Below are positions 11,459 through 23,097 of a DNA stretch of 64,000 bases, piece by piece. This DNA is from Corylus avellana (Eukaryota; Streptophyta; Magnoliopsida; Fagales; Betulaceae). Both the position numbers and the translations under genes were made by a program. The stretch covers positions 12,383,156 to 12,447,155 of the forward strand of contig NC_081547.1 in NCBI RefSeq assembly GCF_901000735.1. Direction: 5' to 3'. Position 1 is the stretch's first letter; each line of letters begins with the position of its first letter. The notes under the pieces are model-generated. The model was not told the origin of the DNA. It was given only the letters and a program-made list of their open reading frames with translations, and ran no database searches.

Positions 11459-14400
11459 ATGGTTTCCATTGGTTCAAAAGCATTGCCATCAAGGAGACCC
11501 AGGACCTGTGGCTTTGTGGAGGACAGCTTAATGGGTGAGGAGGATGTATTATCTAAACGGGGCAAAAGGAAGAAGGGAATGAACAGAAAGGATACCAGAG
11601 AAAGGCATGGCTTTGATGGCGACAATTCCAACAAAAATGTATCCGGACGAATGAGTGATCGATCCATGACAGCCAGAAAGTCCTCAAAATATCAAAGTAC
11701 CTCAGCATCACAAACAACACTTGTCAGGTATTTTAACTTACCTCATAATTGCAATTTCTTTGTCTCCTTATTATTACTTATCTTTTGCTTGAATAGTTTT
11801 TTTTTCCACTACGTGATTTTTTCTAGTGGTGGCAGATATAAGGGCCATCTGACTTGACTAAATTTTGTAGGAAACAGGTTGACCCTGAAACGGCAAAGTA
11901 CTTCTTGGAAATTACAAATCTTTTTGAAAGTGGTGGAGTTGACCTGGAGGAAAGGTCAGTTATATGTGGTAATGCTCTTGAAGAAACCAGGGGGAAAGAA
12001 CTTGAACTTGCAACAGATTATATCATAAGCCACACTTTGCAAACCCTCCTTGAGGGCTGCGATGTGGACCACCTTTGTCGTTTCCTTCGAAGCTGTGCAA
12101 ACGACTTCCCTTTTATTGCAATGGATAGATCTGGTTCTCATGTGGCCGAGACAGCTATCAAGTCATTAGCTAAGCATCTTCAGGAAAATGATGTCTACTC
12201 AGTTGTTGAAGAGACTTTAACTATTTTATGCAAGGTATCTATCAGTTTTTTGGGTTGTTGTAGGCTGTGAGGAGTGTTTGAAGACATCTTTAGTGGAAAT
12301 TGATATACTAACTGAACTTATGGTCATTCGTTACCCTTACTTGAAGCATCTTGGGCATGAACTTTCCGCTTAGTTAAATTATAATTAATTTGAAATTGGT
12401 TGCCAATATGCTCTGAAATGACCAAGTAAATTGATTTTTCCTTTTCCTCCCTATGATAAGCTACAAGTTTACTATAGCTTAGATAAATTTCTTCTTAAAA
12501 AAGTTCTAGCTTATAGTCTTCATTTTGATTTGGATGATAAAGTTGTTTTTCACTTTCATTTTTCTATAAATTCTTTGTTCTTGTCAGGTTGTGGTTGACA
12601 ATGCTGTTGATTTGATGAGTAGCTGCCATGGATCTCATGTTCTTCGAAGTCTTCTGTGTCTTTGTAAAGGAGCAACAATAGATTCTTCAGAGTTTCATGT
12701 CACAAATTCATCGACAGTTCTAGCACAGCGATTGAATTTTAAAGCATCACGAATGGAAGAAGATTATTCACCAGATCAGCTCGGATTCCCAGATTTACTT
12801 AAGTTCCTTGTGTCAGGAATGATAGAGTTTGCTAGTAAAGACATTAAGACCCTGCAAGTTGATCAGTTCAGCAGTTTGGTTTTGCAGGTTTGTTTCCTAC
12901 TTATTGTTTTTATAATTTATTTATTTATTTATTTTTATATAAGTTTTCAATTTTTTTCAAAGGAATAAAGTACTACTAATTTGTCGAGTCCAATTCTGAA
13001 TATTGAATTTAATCTCCATATTTTTTGATGCTTGACTAGGGACTAGGGTGGTTTGATGAACCAGAAGATATGCCATCTAATGAGATTAAACAACCATTTC
13101 TAATTTTATAAGCATTTAGTTGACGGTTCTAGGTGTGAGTAGTCGCCTAAGTTTGTGAATCTTAGAAATGTACCATTTTTTTTTCTCTTCTTAGTTCAGG
13201 TGGGTGGCTATTTTTCTGCTTTTGCTTCAAGTCATGTGATGTGGCTTGAATTCTTTTTTTCTTCTTTCTTTCTTTCTTTCTTTTGGAGTGAGAGGTAATT
13301 TGTCATGGATGTGATGAGCTTCTACAATTTCTCGGTTACTTTGTTATTTTAAGATTATATATATATATAAGGTGATGCTAAATATAAATCCAATGTTCTT
13401 TTTTCCTTGGCAGACAGCTCTAAAGTTATTGGTGGGAAATGATGAAGAGTTATTGCATGCAATTCCTATCCTTCTTGGCTGCAACAAGGAAGAAATTGGG
13501 GAAGGAAATTTTATAGAAATATCTGCAGTGCGAAAAGTTGTATATTTGATGAAAGAAAGTTCTTTTAGCCATTTGATGGAGGTGAGTCACCTATTAATAG
13601 ATAAAGCATATGTGCATGTAACTTATATTACTTGCTAGTATCTTTTTTATGATGGGTTGGGTCTGGTCTTTCAATAGTTTATATTGCATGCGTGCTTAAA
13701 TTATTGTGTTGAAAGCAAAGCAATGTTATATAACACCATAAGTTCATTTTGATTACTTTTAAGGTAATGCAAATGCTATCCCTGTTTTTGGCTGTAAATA
13801 AATTGACGTACTACAAGTGTATCTCTGAAATGTGATACTGTCTCCTATAAGTAGTGACTCCCTTTAGCAATTTACAAATGCAGTCACATGTCATGCCTTC
13901 ACATCTGGTGTTTTCTTGTTAAGTGGTTTCTGATAGTACCTTTCTGTTAGTTTTGATTTTCATTGAGCTTTATGTAACATTTGCAGGTCATTCTGGAAGT
14001 GGCTCCTGAAATATTGTACAATGAGATGTTCACAAAAGTTTTCAAGAATTCATTGTTCCAACTATCATCTCATCATTGTGGGAACTTTGTTATTCAAGCG
14101 TTGATTTCTCATGCCAGACATCAAGATCAAGTATGTGTTCTGAATTTTATTGGATATATAGACATTTATGCTTTATGTGATGCTTAAGATATTCTTTCCT
14201 GCTTCAGATTTAGTAGTGTGGGTAGTTGATTCAGGTTAATTACCCGGTGCTGGTCCCAACTTATATATGCATTTGTTTTGTCATTCATGTATAAAGTAGT
14301 TTATATTAGTTGCATGCATTTGTTTTCATTGGTGTTTAATTGTTTTAGCTACCTTGGCATGTCTATTTTGTGACAAATTTATGCTTTGTAACATCTTGCA

Positions 14401-17400
14401 ATTTTTTTTCCATGTCTTTTTTTTCTTTGTTCTTTTTTTTCTGTGGGTTTTAATGACTTTCCCTCATTTTGCGCACAAGATGGAGCTGATCTGGAAGGAA
14501 CTTGGTCCAAAATTTATGGATCTTCTTGAAATGGGAAGATCAGGAGTTATTGCTTCACTCATTGCAGCAAGCCAAAGGCTTCATTCTCACGAACATGAGG
14601 TTTATAACTCAAATTTCATTACTTTCTTCTTTTCATATTTTACTTTTTTATTTTTATTTGTCATCCTGAAATTATTAATTGATATCTCGATTACTTATCA
14701 AAAAAAAAAAAAAATAATTGATATCTCGATTACTTATCTAAAAATTTTGTCATCCTGAAATTCTCTTATATGTGGAGGAAATTATGAATTTATTTAGCTA
14801 TTTAAATGTGATTGTTACTTTTGATAAGATTGGTGGAAGGTAAATCTAATAGCAGATTTGTTGATTTTTGTTAAATCACCACTTTTCCTAAACACTTAAG
14901 CTGATAAGAAGAGGTAAATTTAATCATTTAATCAACATTTTAACACTTCCCCTCACGTGTGGGCTCAAACTCCTTTTTAATAGGTTGAGGCGTAACACGT
15001 GGAATATTTAATTTAAATAGAAGCGAATTGATGGAGTCAAGGTTCGAGCTCAGAACCTTTGGCTTTAATACCATGTTAAATCACAATTTTTTCTGAAAGC
15101 TTAAGCTGATAAGAATAGGTAAATTTAATCATTTAATCAACACTTCAACAATTTTCATAATTATGGTCCATCTTCCAGGTCCTCATTCTGATCATGGTTA
15201 TATTTCATGATTTGTGTTGCAGTGTTGTCAGGCCCTTGCTGCTGCAGTATCTTCAGCGGATGAGTCACCCAGATACATTGTCCCTAGAATACTATTCCTT
15301 GATAACTACTTCTGCTGCGAAGATAAGTCCAATTGGAGCTGGCCTAGCGGTGTGAAAATGCCCATCATGGGTTCTCTGATTCTGCAGGCAGTATTCCGAT
15401 ATCAAAGTGTATGCAACTTTTCTTGCACTTATTTTGATTTCATCACGTGTTTTCTATATTTATGGTAGCTCAGGATTATCCCCACATTATAGTTCTAGTA
15501 AACTCTAATAACTAAGCCTTAAACCCCGATTAGAAATGTCTATATTTTCACATTGGAGTTGGAAGTGTCAACTTATGCAATATTTGGAATATTGTTTATT
15601 GGGTTGCTTTAATTTTGTAGTTTTGCTTTTGTTGTGCTAGACCTTTTGCTGTCGTAGTGAGAATATGTGAGTTGTGAGTTGTCATGCTGTTCTGCTAAAA
15701 TTTTAATTAGACCAAGTTGTCATTTCATGTTTAACTTTTTTTCACCTGTAATCTGGGCCTTGAACCTTCTAATCAGGTTGATTTATTTGATATTGTAGTC
15801 AGGTAACCTTTTCTACCGAATATGTCTGGTGTTGGTACAAAATAAAGCCAATTTTTGAGTTAGAAGACCAGATTATCTGGAATATCATGTACTGTTTAAA
15901 ATCTGCAATAGAATTTTTTTCTTTTGTACAGTCTCAAATCTTTGACCATGAATGTACCATATAGTAGCAACTTAGGCTAGTACCTTACATTTGTTTCAGC
16001 GAGGAGCAGATAACTTTCTGGAGAAGTATTTTCACCTGTTCCAAATAATGACACTGCAATCATAGTTTAATCTCTTCTCATATTTATTATTTATACTAGA
16101 ACATCGTATCTTGCATTTTTGTTTCACAGGAACATATACAGTCTTATATTACGAGTATTACATCCATGGAAGCTGATCATGTACTTGAAGCAGCAAAAGA
16201 TAGAGGCGGAGCACCTGTTATTGAAGCTTTTCTGAGTTCGAATGCATCTGCAAAACTAAAGCGCAGATTAGTTATGAAGTATGTCCTGTAACTGTATTGG
16301 AAGCTTGTATTTCTCTCTCGAAGTTCTTATTTAAGCCAAGGTTCTATTATTTTAGATGGAATAGCTTAGGAAAAAGAATTTTGTCAGCGTGTCAGTCATT
16401 TTATAGGCCAAATTCAAACTTTGACCACTTTTAATATTTAAAATCAGAAGTAGTAAACCACCCGGAAGTATTTATTGTTCGACTCCAAGGATTTTACTGT
16501 GTATGCTTTGCCACAAAAATGGAACATGTTGTTACTGTGGGTGAATTGTAATACAGTGGGGGAGTAGTACTACTTTCAAATAAAACTTTGAACTTTATCA
16601 ATTAAATTTTATAAAATTGCCACCATTGCCCCATAACAAAAGATTAAATATTACAACAAAATAAGCATGACTATAAAATTGGCCTTTGTGTTTGTAATGT
16701 TCTGTTATTAGCTCTTTTTTTCTGGAATTGAAATGGAAAATCTTGGAAACAATTTTTTTTTTTTGTTTTTTTGGAAACAATTTTTAATGCCTCGAATTCC
16801 CATTTTGCTGCTGTATTTACTTAATTTTCCTTTTCTGTTGTTACTTGGTTTCCAGGCTTCAAGGACATTTTGGAGAGCTCTCAATGTACTCATCAGGTTC
16901 CTTTACTGTTGAGAAGTGCTTCATTGCTGGTAACATGTCACTGAGGGAGGCTATAGTATCTGAGTTGGTAGATGTGCAGAGTGAACTTTCCAAAACCAAG
17001 CAAGGCCCTCATCTCTTAAGAAAACTAGATGTCGACAGGTAAGCTGTTGGGCATTCTCTTTTATAATACCGTGAATCATTGTAGAAGATATGATCCTAGA
17101 ATTTCATAGGTTTGTGATAGAATCTCTATTAGTTCCCACAGGCAATTATGTTATAAGAAGGGAGGATGGTCTGTTACAATTGATATGATATTCGAGCATT
17201 TGTTTTCTAAAATTGAATTTTGGCAGTTTATTGTTCTTAATCTTTGTATGTTGATGTCTGCGGCTTATTACATCAGATTTGCTGCCCGACCTGATCAGTG
17301 GAGGTCAAACCAAGCATCAAAACAATCAGCTTACAAGGACTTCTATGATACATTTGGCTCCAGTGAAACGAAGTCATCCAAAAGTGATGGTTTTCTTGCT

Positions 17401-17715
17401 GATACCTCCAAGCACTCATCACGCCCAAAAAACTTGAAGGAAATGAGGAAAGAGATTGACCATGACCTCTCTTCTGGTGTACCATTTTTGAGCATGTCGG
17501 GCATTAAAAGCAAGCCAAAAAGAGCAGATCAACACGGTGGGAAATATGCAAAAACGTCAGTAGATGATGACATCAGGAAGGCAAAAGGTATGAAGTTTAA
17601 CAAGAAAAAAAGAAGTCATGGTGGGTTTGAGAGTGCTGCAGCTGCAGATCAATCTTTCAACAAGATGGAGAAGAAACGGCAAAGAAAGGATTCCCAGTAC
17701 TCGAATGCTTACTAA
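11459..17715 (+). CDS. APUM23: Pumilio homolog 23-like nucleolar RNA-binding protein
   Basis: Ten exons, joined by hand at GT-AG sites: 11459-11727, 11871-12234, 12588-12887, 13414-13581, 13987-14130, 14480-14599, 15223-15408, 16130-16278, 16856-17038, 17277-17715. The total is 2322 bp, or 773 residues. The start MVSIGSKALPSRRPRT and segments such as ERSVICGNALEETRG, FPFIAMDRSGSHVAE, HFGELS..SGSFTVEKC and KTKQGPHLLRKLD match plant APUM23 as I know the family. The protein is an array of divergent Pumilio repeats from about residue 90 to 600, followed by a Lys/Arg-rich tail (last 90 residues) suited to nucleolar targeting. APUM23 and the related Nop9 act in pre-rRNA processing and 40S biogenesis. 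The ATG is chosen for family match; an acceptor-like CCATAG at 11415 suggests a further leader exon upstream. Intron 6 holds a miniature LTR element. Confidence 0.93.
14869..15150 (-). mobile_element. Miniature LTR element (TRIM/SMART type), 282 bp
   Basis: Two 77-bp direct repeats (14869-14945 and 15074-15150), both TG...CA bounded, enclose only 128 bp. A perfect 5-bp target duplication ATTTT lies at 14864-14868 and 15151-15155. On the minus strand the first repeat is followed immediately by TGGTATTAAAGCC, close to the initiator-Met tRNA primer site TGGTATCAGAGCC, and the second is preceded by a purine tract GTGAGGGGAAG. No coding capacity. It lies in intron 6 of the Pumilio gene, antisense to it. 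A relative lies at 54740-55019. Confidence 0.88.
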
Positions 17716-18230
17716 AAGAAGTTGAAAGCATGAAGATGTAAAATTTTGCTTCTAGGATAATCTCTACCTTTTTTGCTTTGACGATTGTAAATTTTGGCCT
17801 ATGCTGCATGGTCTATTATAACTCAAATGGAAACGAAACAGGCTGAAAGTTGATAGCATAAGAGAGAAAATTACTTTCTTTTTTTTTTTAATCTTTTTAA
17901 TTATGTGCCTTGCAAAACCATAGTGAAGTTGTTCTACTTCATCCAGAAACTATAACATTTCAGTGGACACGGAATAAGACAGCCTGGTGTCGGCAAAAAA
18001 TTATGAGTGAAATACACGCAACTTTTCTTGAACTCTTAAGAAGTACAACACTACAACACTACGTCTAGCAAAAATGGTAACGAATAAAAAAGAAAACTCG
18101 ACATTGCTGGGATTCCGATAATCCTTCTTCTGTACTTCATCTGTTTGATGGAGGATTCAACCTGGAACAAAAAACACAGGTATTTTCAGTCAATGATGGT
18201 GGAAAGGCTTGAAACTGTTGGTGGCAGAAA
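17716..18230. other. 3' regions of converging genes
   Basis: This is the 3' flank of the Pumilio gene (plus) and of the small peptide gene (minus). AT-rich; no further gene or repeat is seen. Confidence 0.5.
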
Positions 18231-18470
18231 TTACTTGTTCTGTATGGGATTGGAAGTGGACGGAGGTATCCTTCGAAAGCATGAGTCGAGCTGCTGTTCA
18301 GGATTCTTCCTGTGGCCATGCAAATCCTTGAGAGCTTGAGAAGATGATTCTGAGAAGGGAGGTGAATGTGGCAGCGGACGGGCGTGAGCTTGGGCTCCAT
18401 TTGGCCAGAATAATGATATCAATGAAAGTGCAACAGTGAGAGCAGCCACTGCTCTGAACCAGGCCTTCAT
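18231..18470 (-). CDS. Small secreted peptide precursor, CLE/IDA-like C-terminus
   Basis: A single-exon 79-residue frame. Residues 1 to about 30 form a textbook signal peptide: MKAWFR, then a hydrophobic core AALTVALSLISLFW, then a small-residue AQAHA cleavage region. A variable hydrophilic middle follows, and the protein ends in CFRRIPPSTSNPIQNK. This is the architecture of plant peptide hormone precursors. The end resembles CLE peptides (RR-V/I-P, then NPI-x-N) with one extra residue, and also IDA-like peptides (IPPS...N). I cannot decide between them, and it might be a separate family. A TATAAA sequence sits 85 bp upstream of the ATG on the same strand, supporting real transcription. A longer overlapping minus-strand frame (18137-18400) lacks these features. 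Confidence 0.7.
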   Translation of the reverse strand: MKAWFRAVAALTVALSLISLFWPNGAQAHARPLPHSPPFSESSSQALKDLHGHRKNPEQQLDSCFRRIPPSTSNPIQNK

Positions 18471-18554
18471 GGTTTTTGGTTTCCTGTTCTTGGTGAGTGA
18501 AGATGGCTTTCAACAAACCTTTGATTAAGATAGTATGGTAATGGGAGTCTTTGA

Positions 18555-18560
18555 TTTATA
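18555..18560 (-). promoter_or_regulatory. TATA box of the secreted-peptide gene
   Basis: TATAAA on the minus strand in context GCTATAAATC, 85 bp upstream of the ATG at 18470. Spacing fits a short 5' leader. Confidence 0.55.
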
Positions 18561-19107
18561 GCTAACAAAAAACAAAAAAAGAAAAAGAAGGAAGAGTAAA
18601 ATGGAGTCTAACTGGATCTGATGTCAGTTGATATCATGTGCTCAATGTTGACTAGTACATGTTGCAACTCTGACCACTGGATTTGGTGGAGTGGTGATGC
18701 ATCTTCAGAGGGGTCATGTGATAAGGCACGTGATATAAATATTAATATTACTTCTTTTGGGGCAGCTAAATGGTTGATTATTGTAATGTGATAAACAAGT
18801 GCTACGGAGATATAGATATTACTATTAAATTAAAATAACATGTTGCTAACAGTAACAGTTGTTGCATCTTGGGAACTCACACGACACAATTGCTCCAACT
18901 CCAGCCCAAAACTGTGAAATTTGGCCTCTTCCTTAAAGGCATTAGGCATGTACCCATGTATGTATGTCAGCGCACAATTGTACTCGACCGAACTGCTGAA
19001 GAGTCTCTAATGTTTAAGTCAGTAAATATGTTGAAAAAATAAAACATAGAATTTTAAGAGAGAAGAAACTCTTATATTATTTGAGATTGTCATCTTCTTT
19101 TATATTA

Positions 19108-19565
19108 GGGAAAATCATATTTAATCCTTAGGTTTTTTATTTGATTTGAATTTAGTCAGTAAGTTTTGTTAAAGTTTAAAATATGCTCCTTTGTCACTTT
19201 GCCGTTTTAAGCTAACGGTTTATCATCTATCACATGTGTTTCATTTAACACGTTATAAACATCCAATGAAATGCTATATCAACAAATCCTAAGTCATTCA
19301 TAGTAAAAAAAAAAAAACAATCGATTTGACATATAAAACTTAAAGGAACACAAAACTTGAAAACCTAAAGAGCAAACCCACAATAACAAACGACTTGGTT
19401 CTGTTGATGTAGCATTGCATTGGAGTGTTGAGATGGGCGTTGACATATCAAATGAGACACATGTGACAAATGACAAGTTGTAAACTTTGATGGTAAAGTG
19501 ATAAATCTAAAACTATATTCTTGAAATTAAAAATTCAAGGACTAATTTCAAATCAGATTTTGAAA
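19108..19565. repeat. Foldback element, Mutator-like
   Basis: The left side GGGAAAATCATATTTAATCC...TTAGGTTTT is mirrored on the right by CAAGGACTAATTTCAAATC..., and inner blocks around GTGACAAATGACAAG and CACATGTGTTTCATT are mirrored as well. It resembles the foldback in the intron at 49496-50223. No coding capacity. Confidence 0.5.
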
Positions 19566-20485
19566 ACACTAAACACTTTAACCAAATAGGGCTTTTATCT
19601 TAATTGGGCCCAAGGCTTTTGGCCTTGGCCTTATAACCGCAACAAGCTCTGTTACATAGAATATTGAGATTCTCTTATTATATAAAGCAAGGGCCGAAGA
19701 ATGTGCGTTTTAATTAGAGGTCTGCGAAGTGGTTGAAGATTCTAGAGGGGGAAAACAATATAGCTGGGCCGTCGAAGGAGACTATGGGCCCATTTGTCCG
19801 GAAAGCGAGTAAAGAAAGCCAATATTTACAAAACTAACCTTGGCGTAGATTCGAGGAACGAAGATCTGTCTCCAGTGGGTGCCATCAGATTCCTCCAATC
19901 GCAGTTTTTGTGGTAACAGCGTAAGCATACGAAACCACAAATATTTAATTTACACACCAAAAAGTAAACGTCACCGGTAACGGCCAATTTCGTATTATTG
20001 ACTCTAATCGGGAGGAGAAAGAAGAAGCGAGAAATCCAAGAAAGTCCCGGATTTGGAAGTCCTAGCCATCCGATCTGACCCAGGTAATATATTCTTCCCT
20101 CCGATTTTGTTTCTCTCTCGGATTGATTCTTTGCAGAAATCTTTCCGGGATTTCGATTGGTGCTGTGCTTGCATTTTTCTCTGTAGCATATTTAGTTTTA
20201 GTTAACTTTGCTAAGCTTTTTTCGCTGGATCCTGATTTCGGCTCTTTGATTTGATTCGTTCTATTATAATGAATTGAAAAGAGATAGCTTAAAATTGAAG
20301 CCAAAATTAAAGGACGGAATCTGAATTTTGGTTATTGAAGATTTTTGTCCTCCAATTGTGCCCATGATGTATGAGTCGTTGCCGCAAATTTATACCTCTA
20401 GGTTGCCTCTTTCTTCTTGGATAGAATGATTTGAGACAAATTTGATCCTTATCGTGAAGAAAAAATAGTAGAAACGAATGAATGG

Positions 20486-20522
<37 letters not shown>

Positions 20523-21252
20523 TTTTCATAGTGGGATATGGGTAGTAGCTAGGCTTTTGCTTAAACCTACTTTGAAGAAGCGTTGATGGTGCAATTGAAT
20601 CATTGTATCTGAGAAAATTTCTAGAAATTTCAATGACAACATTATACAGAACTATATTGTTGCTTTCGTTAGAATTGCAACCTTAAAATGTTACCTAGGA
20701 CATTTATCAAATATAGAATGATACATACTTATCTATTGTCTGAGGATATACTCTTAACCTTATAAAATAGATGAGTGAAGAGTTATAGGAAACATGCCAG
20801 CATTAATTTTTCTGGTACTACTGCACAGCTAGATTATAATATGTTACCAAGTCTGGTAATTGTTCTATGGTTGTTTTGGGATGTTGAGTAACGAGATTTT
20901 GAGCTCTCGCGTGGAAGATTAGTTCTTGTAATTTATGATTAGAGGGCTGGCAAGTGTTCCTTACCTCACAGTATCTCTCTGTATTAGCTTCCTTTATTCT
21001 AAGGCTTCATTTGGTAGGAGGGATAGAAAAGTGACAGGGTGACAAAAGATATTTGTTTTTAATCCGTGTTTTTGGTCAGGGAGATTGAGAAGTCGACATA
21101 AATAAACTTTGATATAGGTTTTAAGGGACTACAGGGGTAAAGTTGTAGATAGTCCAGACCCCTCCTACAAATTGGAATCTAAAATAACTTTATTGATAGT
21201 GGCTGTGGTGGATGAGGTACAATTTGAGTTAAATGAAATGAAAATCTCATAA

Positions 21253-21937
21253 TAACTCCTTGAGTAATCACACGATTTTAGTTTACTCCCTCAGTTTTTA
21301 AATCTGAATTTTAACTCCTTAAGCTTATCGAATTTTTCACTTCATTACCATTCAAAACCGTCCAAAATTGCTTATGTCCAGGTAAGCAGTTTTCCTGTGT
21401 CAGTTCAAAAAATAATTTTCTTTACTTCAAAAAAAAGAAAAAAGAAAAAAACAAAGACAGATGGGGAGGAGTTGATCCGCCAACCCTCCACCCTTGTAGG
21501 GGGCTACCAGTGGTGGTTGCTTGTGCGGCTAATCCAAATTGAGGGGTGGCTTGCGTTGGGGGTGGCTCTCATGGGGTTTGCTGGGGGTGGCCTTGCGAAC
21601 CACCTGTCTGTTGGGAAGTGGCCGTGTGAGCCACCTTTCTGCTGGAAGGTGGCCGTGTGAACCACCCCTTTGTTGGGGGTGGCCACCCCCCTTGTGGGGG
21701 CCACCCCCTCCCCACCGGCTCTTTTTTTTTTTTTTTCCAGATTTTAATTTTTTAATAAACTGAAAAAAGAAAATTTAACTAATATGGCAAAACTGTTTAT
21801 GTAGCATTGAACTCATTAATGCCATGTCAGCAGTTTTGGACGAATGGAGTATGAGTGAAAAAGCAAAAAACTTAAGGAGTTAAAAGTCGTATTAAAAACC
21901 GAGGGAGTAAATTGAAATTGCACAATTACTCAGAGAA
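21253..21937. repeat. Foldback element with GC-rich core
   Basis: The outer arms (CTTGAGTAATCACACGATTT...TTTACTCCCTCAG and its mirror CTGAGGGAGTAAATTG...CACAATTACTCAGAG) are inverted repeats, with further inner mirrored segments (GTCCAAAATTGC and CAGTTTTGGACG). The core 21480-21720 is rich in GGTGGCC and CCACCCC words and yields false open frames on both strands. It lies in the probable leader intron of the UBC gene. Confidence 0.6.
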
Positions 21938-22577
21938 TTTTAATATATTTTTCTTAAAAGAAATTACCTTTTCACCAATTTTAAGACTTATAATGACAGT
22001 GAACATTTTATTGATTTTTTTTGATAGGTAATCAAAGAAAGTTTATAAAAAGCGTAGGCGCTTCAAAGCATACAGGAAGTATAAAAAAACGCAAAAAAAA
22101 AAAAGGAAAACAAGAAACCCCAAACACCCCAACAGAAGCCAACCCACAAACCCTAGGCATAATTACATCACAACAAGAGCCTTCTTGCTTTTGCCCCGAC
22201 TAGAACTGCGACTCCAACATCAAAGTTAATAGAGCACTCTAAGTTCTTCAATTCTCTTCTTCCTTTAAGCTTAGGAGTGGAGCATTGTCCCTTATCCACT
22301 TGAGCCATGAGATTCAAGAAACCTTTCGCATTCCCCTCAAAAGAGATCCCCACAGCTAGAAGACACAGCGCTGCCATGGGAGAAATAACAGCCCCTTCAA
22401 AATTACCTCCCCTCGAAGTTTCTCCCACCTCAAATCTAACAATTTCCATGCATGCTGTTGAAGACTTAAAGCTGTAAATGATCAACATATCTATACTCGA
22501 TGTATGACTTCTTATATTTATAATGTAATCTTAGGTTTCCCTAACATTGTTGTTTTAGCTGTTTCCATAAATATGTT

Positions 22578-22831
22578 TTTTTTTTATATATATCGGGGCA
22601 CCTGTACAAGGCAGGGCCCTTCGGACCCACCCTTGCAGAGTAAATCTCGGTCCCGTGCACCGCATCCTCGGAAGTTTTCCTCCACGGAACTGGGTAAATC
22701 GCTAGCTTTTCACCAGGGGTGTGGCCTCATGGGATTGTTTGCACCCAAGAGGTGTTGAACCTTGGACCTTGAAGGGAGCAAACCTCCAAGACCAATGCCT
22801 TTACCACTTGGGCGAACCCCTTGGGGTTATT
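22578..22831 (-). mobile_element. tRNA-derived SINE with 16-bp target duplication
   Basis: Flanked by a perfect 16-bp direct repeat TTTCCATAAATATGTT at 22562-22577 and 22832-22847. On the minus strand the 5' end carries a box A-like GCCCAAGTGGTAAAGG (22802-22817) and a box B-like GGTTCAACACC (22751-22761), and the 3' end is A-rich. This is the structure of a plant Au-type SINE. It is inserted in the UBC leader intron, antisense to the gene. Confidence 0.85.
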
Positions 22832-23097
22832 TTTCCATAAATATGTTGTTGTCTCATTGCTTTCCTTCATTTTACATCTGGTTCTGGTTTGAGTTTTTCT
22901 CAAATTAGAATTTCTCTTTCTTTATATATTATTATTATTATTAATTTTTTTTTCTTTATAGAGGTTTCTAGTATTTTGGGCATATTGAATTTGCAATTAG
23001 CCTTAATCTTCTTTTACGTTATCAGGCTACAAAGTAATTTCCGTATAGAAAGAAAAGATCTGCTAGGGCTTCATTTACTATTTTTGGAATTATTGAG

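Larger units (their letters stand above)
20084..23025 (+). other. Probable leader (5' UTR) intron of the UBC gene
   Basis: CTGACCCAG/GTAATAT at 20083/20084 is a good donor, and TTTTACGTTATCAG/GC at 23025/23026 is a good acceptor, 72 bp before the UBC start codon. The 2.9 kb between them has no coding exon but holds an AT microsatellite (20490-20520), a foldback element and a SINE. Long leader introns are common in plant housekeeping genes. The transcription start would lie somewhere in 19850-20080. This is inferred from splice signals only. Confidence 0.5.

Noticed and set aside
17185..17276. Extension of the last Pumilio exon into a longer open frame
   Set aside because: It lacks similarity to the family and lies before a good CATCAG acceptor; the exon begins at 17277 and restores the reading frame from exon 9.
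21397..21763. Gly/Trp- and Pro-rich frames
   Set aside because: They come from the GGTGGCC-rich core of a foldback element and exist on both strands.
22751..22817. Functional tRNA gene in the A/B-box region
   Set aside because: The flanking 16-bp target duplication and A-rich tail show a SINE; the cloverleaf stems are not preserved.
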